Positions 1 to 7,103 of a stretch of 15,463 bases of DNA are shown one piece after another. The notes beneath the pieces are model-generated. The model did not search any database, had not been told where the DNA came from, and saw nothing but the letters and a program-made list of their open reading frames with translations. How positions within the stretch are numbered: the stretch's first letter is position 1; each line of letters opens with the position of its first letter. The translations under genes were made by a program, and so were the position numbers. The DNA comes from Planctomycetaceae bacterium (GTDB taxonomy: Bacteria > Planctomycetota > Planctomycetia > Pirellulales > Pirellulaceae): positions 1-15,463 of the forward strand of contig SXHS01000157.1 of NCBI GenBank assembly GCA_005773145.1. The letters run 5' to 3'.

Positions 1-729
1 CATGGTTTCCGGGCGCGTGGTGGCAATGGTCACATGCGTGGGCTCGCCCGGCTGGGGATCGATCACCGGATAGCGAAAGTGCCAAAAGAATCCCTGTACG
101 GTTTCGTGGAACAGTTCGTCATCGCTGACAGCGGTTTGCAGGAAGGTGTCCCAGTTGACGAGTCGCTTGCCACGATAGATGCGTTGCTTGCGAAACAGGT
201 CAAAAAACGTGCGGCGCACGGCGCGGGCGCAGACATCATCCAACGTGAACCGCGTGCGCTGCCAATCGCAACTACAGCCCATCTGTTTCAACTGGCCCAG
301 GATGCGCGTCTCATACTGGGCCTTCCATGCCCAGATGCGGTCGACCAATTTCTGACGTCCGAGGTCGTGTCGTGTCTTTCCCTCTTCCTCACGGAGTCGC
401 CGTTCGACCACCGCTTGCGTGGCGATGCCAGCATGATCGGTACCGGGCATCCAGAGCGTATTAAAGCCTTGCATGCGTTTGCAGCGTACGAGGATGTCCT
501 GCAAAGTATTGTTGAGGGCGTGTCCCAGATGGAGCGCCCCGGTGACGTTAGGCGGGGGAATGACGATGGAAAATGGTTGCTGCTGGGGGTTGGGAACATT
601 ATGGTGATAGCCATTCGCCTCCCAAAATTCCAGCAGCCGTTGTTGTGCCGTTGCGTGGTCGAATCGGTTCGGCATGGATGCCGAAGGAATCGATTCGTGT
701 TGGGGAGTGGTTTCCTTGGGGGGGGCCAT
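1..729 (-). CDS. valS: Valyl-tRNA synthetase, N-terminal part (cut by window edge)
   Basis: Class I aminoacyl-tRNA synthetase that charges tRNA-Val with valine in the cytoplasm. The window holds the first 243 codons; the 3' part lies beyond position 1. Seen in the translation: PPPNVTGALHLGH at residues 58-70, with HLGH as the class I HIGH signature and a typical ValS context; PGTDHAGIATQ at 95-105, the next conserved catalytic-core block; VNWD at 191-194; and TTRPETM at 237-243, the entry to the CP1 editing domain that hydrolyses mischarged Thr-tRNA. The first ~20 residues (MAPPKETTPQ...) are a short non-conserved lead; Met19 is an alternative start. The chosen ATG (729-727) lies 7 bp after the cimA stop, so the two are probably one operon. 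A longer overlapping frame starting at 740 encodes no recognisable protein. The identification is secure; the exact start is less so. Confidence 0.95.
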   Translation of the reverse strand, partial: MAPPKETTPQHESIPSASMPNRFDHATAQQRLLEFWEANGYHHNVPNPQQQPFSIVIPPPNVTGALHLGHALNNTLQDILVRCKRMQGFNTLWMPGTDHAGIATQAVVERRLREEEGKTRHDLGRQKLVDRIWAWKAQYETRILGQLKQMGCSCDWQRTRFTLDDVCARAVRRTFFDLFRKQRIYRGKRLVNWDTFLQTAVSDDELFHETVQGFFWHFRYPVIDPQPGEPTHVTIATTRPETM

Positions 730-736
730 GACGCGG

Positions 737-2350
737 TCATCCTGCTGTAGTGGTCGTGCGTGACTCATCCCGGCACAGCTTGTACTCGACGGCATCGACC
801 AGCGCCAGCCAACTGGCCTCGATGATATTCTCACTGACGCCGACCGTTCCCCAAACCTCTTCCCCATCCGTGCTTTCGATCACGACGCGAATCCGTGCTG
901 CGGTGCCCGCCTCTTCATTGACGACGCGCACTTTATAGTCGATCAGCCGCATCTTTTGCAGGCTGGGGTAGAAACCGTTGAGAGCCTTGCGCAGCGCGGC
1001 ATCCAGTGCATTGACCGGGCCGTCTCCTTCCGCGACTTCATGGCGCGTTTGGCCATTCACTTGCAACTTGACCGAGGCCTCGGTCACCGTGCAGGATTGC
1101 GGCGAATCCCCCACGTGCTCGACGTCGACATGATACTTGAGGAGTTCGAAGTGCGGCCGAAATCGTCCGGCACAACGGGCGCACAGTAGGCTAAAGGAAG
1201 CCGTTGCCGCCTCGAATTGGTAGCCCTGGTGCTCCAGCGTCACCAACCGGTCGAGAATCGTATCCATCAACTTGCGATCGCCCTGCAATTCCTGTTGCAG
1301 GTCGTGTTGCAGGGCCAGGGCCAATACGTTGGAGCGGCCGGACAACTCGCTGACCAGCACGCGGCGTTCATTCCCCACCAGACTTGGATCGATATGCTCG
1401 TAGGAGTGAGCGATCTTGTTCACAGCATGCACATGCATGCCCCCCTTGTGAGCAAAGGCGCTCTGCCCCACAAATGGCTGATCGCGACGCAGGTGCATAT
1501 TGGCAACTTCGTAGACGAAACGAGATAACTCGGTTAAATGTTCCAGTGAGCGGCCGTTCAAGGCCTGAAGCTCAGGCATCTTGAGACCGATGTTGGCGAC
1601 AATCGAGATTAGGTTGGCATTGCCACAGCGCTCGCCGACTCCATTGATCGTTCCTTGCACCTGCACCGCGCCCGCCTGGATCGCGGCCAAGGAATTGGCA
1701 ACCGCCAGCTCGCAATCATTGTGACAGTGGATCCCCAAGTTCGCGCGGTAGTCTCCCAAGGCTCGCTGAGCCTCCGTCGTCAATCGCGAAATCTGTTCCG
1801 GCATCGTGCCGCCGTTGGTATCACAGAGCACCACGGTCTTGGCCCCGGCGCCCGCAGCGGCCTGGATTGTGCGCGCTGCATAGGGGGCGTTGGCGGACCA
1901 GCCGTCGAAAAAATGTTCCGCGTCGTAGATCACATCCCGGCCGACCGCCACCAAATAGGCGATCGTCTCGGAGATCATCGCCAAATTCTCCTCGAGCGCA
2001 ACGTGGAGTACCTCGGTGACGTGCAGATCCCAGGTCTTACCCACGATGGTGATGACGGGAGCCTGGGAGTCGATGAGGGCCTTGATGCCGGGGTCCTCAT
2101 CAACCTTCATCCCGCGGCGTCGCGTCATGCCAAAGGCGCAGATGCGACTGGTCTTGAGCTTCAGCTCCCGCACCCGTTGGAAGTACTCCGCGTCCTTGGG
2201 ATTGCTGAGCGGATACCCCCCCTCCACGTAATCGACGCCCATTTCATCCAGACGCTGGGTGATCAACAGTTTGTCCTGCAGTGACAGACTGAATCCTTCC
2301 CCCTGGGTCCCATCCCGCAGCGTTGTATCGTAGACTTCGATCGATCGCAT
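737..2350 (-). CDS. cimA: (R)-citramalate synthase, LeuA/CimA family
   Basis: Predicted to condense pyruvate with acetyl-CoA to (R)-citramalate, the first step of the threonine-independent route to 2-oxobutyrate and isoleucine. The protein is 537 aa, about the family's usual length. Residues 4-20 (IEVYDTTLRDGTQGEGF) are the N-terminal TIM-barrel signature, with R12 and D13 at the active site and the GEG form typical of citramalate synthase. GIHCHND at 206-212 supplies metal-binding H208 and H210. GTINGVGERCGNANL at 233-247 and HKGGMHVHAV at 301-310 are further family blocks. Residues about 420-525 match the LeuA dimerisation/regulatory domain, which in this family binds the end-product amino acid, so feedback inhibition by isoleucine is likely. 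The frame stays open to 2581, but the conserved protein begins at the ATG at 2350; the extra 77 residues are Arg/Cys-rich and not family-like. valS follows after 7 bp. 2-isopropylmalate synthase is less likely given the GEG motif. Confidence 0.93.
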   Translation of the reverse strand: MRSIEVYDTTLRDGTQGEGFSLSLQDKLLITQRLDEMGVDYVEGGYPLSNPKDAEYFQRVRELKLKTSRICAFGMTRRRGMKVDEDPGIKALIDSQAPVITIVGKTWDLHVTEVLHVALEENLAMISETIAYLVAVGRDVIYDAEHFFDGWSANAPYAARTIQAAAGAGAKTVVLCDTNGGTMPEQISRLTTEAQRALGDYRANLGIHCHNDCELAVANSLAAIQAGAVQVQGTINGVGERCGNANLISIVANIGLKMPELQALNGRSLEHLTELSRFVYEVANMHLRRDQPFVGQSAFAHKGGMHVHAVNKIAHSYEHIDPSLVGNERRVLVSELSGRSNVLALALQHDLQQELQGDRKLMDTILDRLVTLEHQGYQFEAATASFSLLCARCAGRFRPHFELLKYHVDVEHVGDSPQSCTVTEASVKLQVNGQTRHEVAEGDGPVNALDAALRKALNGFYPSLQKMRLIDYKVRVVNEEAGTAARIRVVIESTDGEEVWGTVGVSENIIEASWLALVDAVEYKLCRDESRTTTTAG

Positions 2351-2403
2351 GGATCCGATTTCCCGCCGCAGCTTGGCTCGCGACGAGTGGTTTAAGGGTT
2401 CGC

Positions 2404-2422
2404 GGGAAGGTGCACACTTCCC
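2404..2422 (-). promoter_or_regulatory. Hairpin in the cimA leader
   Basis: A perfect 6-bp inverted repeat, GGGAAG (2404-2409) and CTTCCC (2417-2422), with a 7-nt loop, lies between the candidate promoter and the cimA start. No U-run follows it, so it is not a classical attenuator terminator. It could be a leader structure or a protein site, or chance. Confidence 0.25.
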
Positions 2423-2456
2423 CATTCGACGACGTACGAGGCAATGGAAACATGCG

Positions 2457-2485
2457 ATTGTATCGCGGCGGGTCGCCGGCGTACA
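2457..2485 (-). promoter_or_regulatory. Candidate sigma70-type promoter for cimA-valS
   Basis: Read on the minus strand there is a -10 box TACAAT (2462-2457, 5 of 6 matches to consensus) with a weak -35 TGTACG (2485-2480, 3 of 6) at 17 bp. It would give a leader of roughly 100 nt before the cimA ATG at 2350. The -35 is poor, so this is a candidate only. Confidence 0.35.
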
Positions 2486-2617
2486 TCCGGGCGCCCCGCA
2501 TTGATTCGTAAATGCTTGCCTACCAATACGTTGCGAGATTCCCCATCGTCCGTGTCGCGTGAGGCAAGCAAAACTCACCAAGAGCGCGGCACTCGGGGAT
2601 TTTGGGCAGTTTGCAGT

Positions 2618-5600
2618 TTATTGTGAGGGGCTGCGACGGCTAGGGCTGGGGCGACGGAGCTTGACTCGCGCCGTCTCATCCGGCTGATGGTTCGCGAAGA
2701 ATTTCTCGTCGTACGTTGGGCTTTGATTCGTCGTGTCGGTGTACTCGGCGGCGCCTGAGGCAGCGATTTGCTCGTCCGTTAGCTCCACTTCTTCGCCATC
2801 CGCGTCGTATTCGTACTCCTCGTCGTCCTCGAACTCGCCACGATCCTCGTCTTCATCGACTTCGTACTCGTCCTCTTCTTCCTCACGGTCTTCCTCGTCC
2901 TCCTCCTCTTCCTCGTCGTCGTCCTCGTCGTCGCGTGCGATACCCGAGGCATCCTCGACCTCATCTCCATCCTCGGAGGCCTCATCCGACTCCTCGTACC
3001 AGTCCTCCTCTTCGTCGGACTCTGCTTCGGCCGAATCGGCCTGATCCTCATCCGGCTCGATGCGGTGGGATGCTGCAGCGCGTTTCGCCGTGAGTGGCGG
3101 CGGTTCCTGGGTGTCGTCTTCCTCCCAAGGGGCGGGTTGAATTTTGTTCTTGCGTGTGAGCGTCACGTTCGAGGTTCCAGCGCTTTTGCTGGGCGCCGCA
3201 GCTAACGATGTTGGCTTCGCGGCTGCGGGCGTGCCGGGGGCTTCGCCGCGCAAGCGGGCCAGATCTTCCATGGTGATGAGCACCTCACGGGCCTGTGAGC
3301 CGGCATAGGTTCCCACGAAGCCGTCCTCCGCCATGAAGTCGATCAGGCGTGCGGCGCGTCCATAGCCGATGCCCAAAGCTCGCTGCAAGAGTGACACGCT
3401 CCCGCGCCCTTCGCGAACGACGACCTCGATGGCATCATCGTACAACTCGTCGCGCTCCTTCAGGTTGCCAGCGGCCTCGCCCTCACCCGGTTTTTCCACC
3501 TTGAGCTGCACCAGCTCGCGCACAAAGTTTTGTTGTCCGCGGCTTGCTACCTCAACGACGGCGTTGATCTCTTCATCGCTGAGATACGTCCCTTGGCCGC
3601 GCAAGAGGGTACTAGTACCCGGCCAAAGGAAGAGCATGTCACCACTCCCCAACAGCTTATCAGCGCCCATTTCGTCCAGGACCACGCGGCTATCGGTACG
3701 GCTGGCAACTTGGAAGGCGATCCGCGCGGGAAGGTTGGACTTGATCAGCCCGGTGATCACGTCCACGGTAGGTTTCTGGGTTGCCAGGATCAGATGAATG
3801 CCAACCGCTCGGCTCTTTTGAGCCAAACGAATGATGTGCTGCTCGACTTCCTTGCCGGAGGTCATCATCAAATCGGCCATCTCATCCGCGACGATGACGA
3901 TATACGGCATGTGCAGGGGGATGCTGCCGCGCTCCTCGTCGGTCTCCGGCTGCAGCCGGTCCATCAGCTCTTCTTCGTTCAGCTGGTTGTAGCCGCTGAT
4001 GTGTCGCACGCCGGCGCGGGCCAGCAGAGCGTAACGCTCTTCCATCTTGTCCACGGCCCACGCCAAAATCGCCTCCGCCTTCCGCATGTCCGTCACCACC
4101 GGATGCATCAGGTGCGGCAGCGATTTATAGCCGCTCAATTCGACCATCTTGGGGTCGATCATTAACATGCGGACTTCGTCAGGTCGACGCGTCATCAGAA
4201 TGGAGGCAATGATCGCGTTGAGGCAGACGCTCTTGCCCGTGCCCGTCCGTCCGGCAATCAGCAGATGGGGCAACGTGGACAGGTCCACGACCAATGCATT
4301 CCCCGAGACGTCCTTCCCCAGGAATAAGGGAATGCGCATCTTCTTGATTCGGCCGTTAGCTTCCTCAATGACTTCGCGCAGTCGTACCACCTGACGCTGC
4401 TCGTTGGGGACTTCGATGCCCACGGTGTTTTTGCCCGGAATCGGTGCGACGATGCGGACGCTCGGAACTCGCAGGGCAATCGCCAAGTCGTCGGCCAGGC
4501 CGGTGATCTTTGAGAGCCGCAGTCCCGATTCCAGCTCGACTTCGTATTGCGCGATCACCGGTCCCGTTTCGATTTCCACGACCTTGACCTTGAAGCCAAA
4601 GCTGGCAAAGGTCTTCTCCAGGATTTTGGCCTTGCGGCGAACCTCCTTGGCCTGTTCGTCGAAACAGAAATCGTCGGCGCCCGCCAGCAACTCTACGGAC
4701 GGCAGCTCATACTCGGTACTGTCCTCGGCCTCACTCGCTTCGTCCAGCTGCTGCATGACCTCGTCCCGATCGGCCTCGTCGGGGGGACGTCGCACCTTCA
4801 GCGAAGGTAAGAAGCGTTTGCGACCGCCCATTCGCACCATGGAGGATTCGCTCGAGACCGCAGCCGCGGCGGGACTCGACTCAGCTTCGTCGTCGGCGTC
4901 GTCCTCAGAATCCTCGCTCTCATCCTCCCCTTCCTCGTCGCCATCCTCATCGTCCTCCATGTCCGCTGCTTCGTCGTCGGCCTCAGCAGAATCCTCCAAT
5001 TCGTCCTCATCGACTTCCTCGATGTCGACGACGCCGACGTCCGCGCTGGGCGCATCAATCCGCTGCCCGCGGATCCGCACGGACACGCCCGCACTTGAGC
5101 CGTTCGTGGTCCCGTCCCCTGCTAAAGCCTTGGCCCCAGGCCGTTTCGACTGCAGGCGTTGCTGGCCCTGGTGAACACCGCGTAGGGTCCCACCGATCAT
5201 CAACACGGCCAGGTGCAACAGTACGTAGTCCGTACACAACAGCAGGCCGACGACTAGGAGGCTGCCTGCCAAGATCAAGCCGCCTAACATGGCGAAGTGC
5301 GTCTCGAGGATACCGCGCCCCAGCAGCCCCAAATAGCCACCAGATCCCGAGACGGGCGACTGCATCAGGCCTGGCAAGAACATGGCGGCCAGAGTGGTCA
5401 ATCCGGCCAGCGATCCCGTCCAGCCAACCAATCGCACGGCGGGCGCACTGATCTCGCGACGGAGCAATAGCAGGCCCGTCACCACACCCAAGGACAGCAC
5501 CAGATAATAGGCACCGAGCCCAAATCCCCGTAACAGCAAATCGGCCGTGAAGGCACCCCAACGCCCACAGGCGTTGTGAGGTTGCGGATGAACGGGATGT

Positions 5601-5758
5601 ACGGACACATCGGCCTGATAGAGCTGATTGATCGGATAGACGAGTTCAATCGTCGGATCCGCTGGGTCGAAGGTCAGCACCGACAGCGTCAAGAACGCCA
5701 CGAGTGCAAACAAACCAATCGCCAAGAGATCGATTTTCAGATCACGTTGTTCGAACAT
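2618..5758 (-). CDS. ftsK: FtsK/SpoIIIE-family DNA translocase with acidic linker and acidic C-terminal extension
   Basis: Membrane-anchored hexameric ATPase that pumps chromosomal DNA through the closing septum and activates XerCD at dif. The protein is 1046 aa. The N-terminus has about four membrane segments (residues ~10-30, 70-99, 108-132, 156-190) with the usual HNACGRWGA block at 61-69. A linker follows with an Asp/Glu run at ~244-297. The motor covers ~350-745: IPGKNTVGIEVPN at 440-452; Walker A GRTGTGKS at 503-510; Walker B VIVADE at 621-626; ILATQKP at 657-663. The winged-helix gamma domain, which reads KOPS-type polarity sequences, is at ~770-830, including LLQRALGIGYGRAARLID. Unusually, the protein continues about 210 residues beyond gamma, with a very acidic stretch at ~901-1000 and a basic Arg/Ser/Pro tip. 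The start ATG has an AGG 6 nt upstream. Neighbours are truB upstream and cimA downstream on the same strand, separated by about 300 bp each, so ftsK is probably its own unit. FtsK is kept in planctomycetes although FtsZ is absent from that phylum. Confidence 0.95.
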   Translation of the reverse strand: MFEQRDLKIDLLAIGLFALVAFLTLSVLTFDPADPTIELVYPINQLYQADVSVHPVHPQPHNACGRWGAFTADLLLRGFGLGAYYLVLSLGVVTGLLLLRREISAPAVRLVGWTGSLAGLTTLAAMFLPGLMQSPVSGSGGYLGLLGRGILETHFAMLGGLILAGSLLVVGLLLCTDYVLLHLAVLMIGGTLRGVHQGQQRLQSKRPGAKALAGDGTTNGSSAGVSVRIRGQRIDAPSADVGVVDIEEVDEDELEDSAEADDEAADMEDDEDGDEEGEDESEDSEDDADDEAESSPAAAAVSSESSMVRMGGRKRFLPSLKVRRPPDEADRDEVMQQLDEASEAEDSTEYELPSVELLAGADDFCFDEQAKEVRRKAKILEKTFASFGFKVKVVEIETGPVIAQYEVELESGLRLSKITGLADDLAIALRVPSVRIVAPIPGKNTVGIEVPNEQRQVVRLREVIEEANGRIKKMRIPLFLGKDVSGNALVVDLSTLPHLLIAGRTGTGKSVCLNAIIASILMTRRPDEVRMLMIDPKMVELSGYKSLPHLMHPVVTDMRKAEAILAWAVDKMEERYALLARAGVRHISGYNQLNEEELMDRLQPETDEERGSIPLHMPYIVIVADEMADLMMTSGKEVEQHIIRLAQKSRAVGIHLILATQKPTVDVITGLIKSNLPARIAFQVASRTDSRVVLDEMGADKLLGSGDMLFLWPGTSTLLRGQGTYLSDEEINAVVEVASRGQQNFVRELVQLKVEKPGEGEAAGNLKERDELYDDAIEVVVREGRGSVSLLQRALGIGYGRAARLIDFMAEDGFVGTYAGSQAREVLITMEDLARLRGEAPGTPAAAKPTSLAAAPSKSAGTSNVTLTRKNKIQPAPWEEDDTQEPPPLTAKRAAASHRIEPDEDQADSAEAESDEEEDWYEESDEASEDGDEVEDASGIARDDEDDDEEEEEDEEDREEEEDEYEVDEDEDRGEFEDDEEYEYDADGEEVELTDEQIAASGAAEYTDTTNQSPTYDEKFFANHQPDETARVKLRRPSPSRRSPSQ
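2759..3058 (-). repeat. Low-complexity GAG/GAC/GAT region encoding the acidic FtsK tail
   Basis: This stretch codes for FtsK residues ~901-1000, dominated by Glu and Asp, with runs of up to 8 consecutive acidic residues. On the plus strand it reads as imperfect TCC/TCG/TCT triplets, which creates spurious Ser- and Arg-rich open frames in other phases. Codon choice is mixed (GAG, GAA, GAC, GAT), so it is not a pure microsatellite; selection on composition is more likely than recent slippage alone. Confidence 0.8.
4868..5029 (-). repeat. Low-complexity acidic linker region of ftsK
   Basis: This stretch codes for FtsK residues ~244-297, an Asp/Glu/Ala/Ser tract between the membrane anchor and the motor. 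FtsK linkers are normally variable and low in complexity (Pro/Gln-rich in E. coli), so the position is ordinary; the strongly acidic composition echoes the C-terminal tail. Confidence 0.75.
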
Positions 5759-6071
5759 GGACGCCTGTCGTCAACGAGGCAAGTGGTTGCTAATGACTCG
5801 TACTGCGGCACGGGGCCATCGTCGGGCGCGTCCATGCCCGATGTTCCGCTCTGGATCGGCTCGCGCCAGAGGCTCCCCGGCAAGAAGTTTAGCTCGCAAA
5901 CAGGTTCCAAGCCGACCAGATTGGGCGCACGGACCCAACTTTTTTGTAACCGGACGCGAGAAAAAACGCATCGTACTTAAGGTATCAATTGCGCCGGGGC
6001 TATCGCTTATGCGGATGCACGGGCGGACAAGCCGCCCGTGGCACCCAAATGATGTGTCGTGCGGCGTCCAT
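5759..6071. other. Intergenic region between truB and ftsK
   Basis: This 313-bp gap separates the truB stop from the ftsK start, both read from the minus strand. It holds one strong inverted repeat (6018-6040, listed separately) close to truB, two short homopolymer runs (T6 at 5940-5945 and A6 at 5961-5966 on the plus strand), and no RNA gene or supported small ORF. The ftsK promoter must lie here or read through from truB, but I found no convincing -35/-10 pair. Confidence 0.5.
6018..6040 (-). terminator. GC-rich stem-loop after truB, probable terminator
   Basis: A perfect 9-bp inverted repeat, CACGGGCGG (6018-6026) and CCGCCCGTG (6032-6040), with a 5-nt loop, starts about 31 bp after the truB stop. 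Stem strength and position suit a transcription end for truB. There is no U-tract directly after it on the minus strand, so it may be a Rho-type or weak intrinsic terminator, or a 3'-end stabiliser. Confidence 0.5.
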
Positions 6072-6950
6072 TCATTCCCCGGCAGCCAGGAAATTTCGAA
6101 ACGGCCACCAGTGTCCGTCCGGACGCTGCGTGAGTAATGCCAGGAGTCGGTCAGCCGCATCGGTGGCGACGATCTCCGTTATTCCATCGGCCTGATTTAA
6201 ATCCAAGGGACGACCGTGCGACAGCTCGACGACCTGCGATGGGGTGACCTGGATGCAAGGCAAGTCCGGCACGGCTTGCAACGGATTCAGGAGATAGGGC
6301 TCGATGCCATGGTCGGCGATTTGTGCGAGTGTGACGGCGCACTCCACGGCGAACGGACCGATGGCCGTGCGGACTAAGCCCGACATCACGGCGGCGGTTC
6401 CGACGGCTGCGGCAATGTCACGTCCCAGCGAGCGGATGTAGGTGCCACTACCGCACGTTACTTCCAATCGAAGTTCAGGGTAGTTGTACGCCAGCAATTC
6501 GATGCTGTCGATGCGTACCGCCCGTGGCGTCAAGTCCAGCGATTCGCCCCGCCTCGCCCGGGCATACGCACGTTGCCCCTCGACCTTGAGCGCTGAATAG
6601 GCCGGGGGACGTTGCTCGATCGTGCCGATATGCTGTTGCAGCGCGGTGGCCAATTCGTTGAGTTGGGGCACGCGCGCATCCGCAACCTCGATCACTTGAC
6701 CCTCGATGTCCTCGGTATCGCTGTATCGCCCGAGTTGGAACGTGGCCAAATAGCGTTTGGACATCCGTTGAACGTAGGGTACCAACCGGGTCGCGGGCCC
6801 GATACATACGACCAACACGCCGGTCGCCAAGGGATCCAGTGTCCCCGCGTGCCCCGCGCGGGCGGGACGTACGATACGCTGTACGCGATTGACCACATCA
6901 CGTGAAGAAAGGGCGGCGGGTTTGGAGATGTTCAACAGGCCGAACGGCAT
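6072..6950 (-). CDS. truB: tRNA pseudouridine(55) synthase TruB
   Basis: Converts U55 in the T-psi-C loop of tRNAs to pseudouridine in the cytoplasm. The protein is 292 aa, a normal bacterial TruB length. Seen: an N-terminal MPFGLLNISKP block; RAGHAGTLDPLATGVL at 31-46, where D39 is the catalytic aspartate; KRYLATFQLG and the RPPAYSALKVEG-type segment that shapes the RNA-binding pocket; and TCGSGTYIRSLGRDI, the third family motif. The C-terminal ~60 residues (SHGRPLDL... to WWPFRNFL) correspond to the TruB C-terminal/PUA-like region. The frame stays open to 7145, but the ATG at 6950 begins the conserved sequence and has AGGA 10 nt upstream. The gene is divergent from hemL (153 bp apart) and is not in the usual nusA-infB-rbfA-truB-rpsO order, at least within this window. 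Confidence 0.95.
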   Translation of the reverse strand: MPFGLLNISKPAALSSRDVVNRVQRIVRPARAGHAGTLDPLATGVLVVCIGPATRLVPYVQRMSKRYLATFQLGRYSDTEDIEGQVIEVADARVPQLNELATALQQHIGTIEQRPPAYSALKVEGQRAYARARRGESLDLTPRAVRIDSIELLAYNYPELRLEVTCGSGTYIRSLGRDIAAAVGTAAVMSGLVRTAIGPFAVECAVTLAQIADHGIEPYLLNPLQAVPDLPCIQVTPSQVVELSHGRPLDLNQADGITEIVATDAADRLLALLTQRPDGHWWPFRNFLAAGE

Positions 6951-7049
6951 GGACGCAATTCCTGAAACGTCGTCATCACAGTCGAGTCTGCCAGCCTTCT
7001 GCATCCGTCGCTGGCCCGTCGCGCCTTCGGCAGATTCAATCGTCGTGCC

Positions 7050-7078
7050 TTGCGAATCGCAGGGCAATCCGACAGAAT
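7050..7078 (+). promoter_or_regulatory. Candidate sigma70-type promoter for hemL
   Basis: TTGCGA (7050-7055, 4 of 6 to the -35 consensus) and CAGAAT (7073-7078, 4 of 6 to the -10 consensus) are separated by exactly 17 bp in the hemL/truB divergent gap. The start would fall near 7085, giving a leader of about 20 nt. Plausible but not proven. Confidence 0.4.
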
Positions 7079-7103
7079 ACACGTTTTCCCTTCCAGGTGC
7101 TTC

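Noticed and set aside
288..740. 150-codon minus-strand frame starting with an ATGA overlap on the cimA stop
   Set aside because: It overlaps valS in another phase; the valS frame carries all the conserved synthetase motifs.
34..750. 238-codon plus-strand frame
   Set aside because: Antisense to valS, with no family features.
2351..2581. N-terminal extension of cimA by 77 codons
   Set aside because: Cys/Arg-rich, unlike the family; it covers the probable promoter and leader, and the conserved barrel begins at 2350.
2733..3044. Ser-rich plus-strand frame, with an Arg-rich one beside it
   Set aside because: Complement of the acidic FtsK tail; Ser and Arg runs are the expected shadows of Asp/Glu codons.
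4404..5174. 256-codon plus-strand frame
   Set aside because: Antisense to ftsK; its Ser-rich part mirrors the acidic linker.
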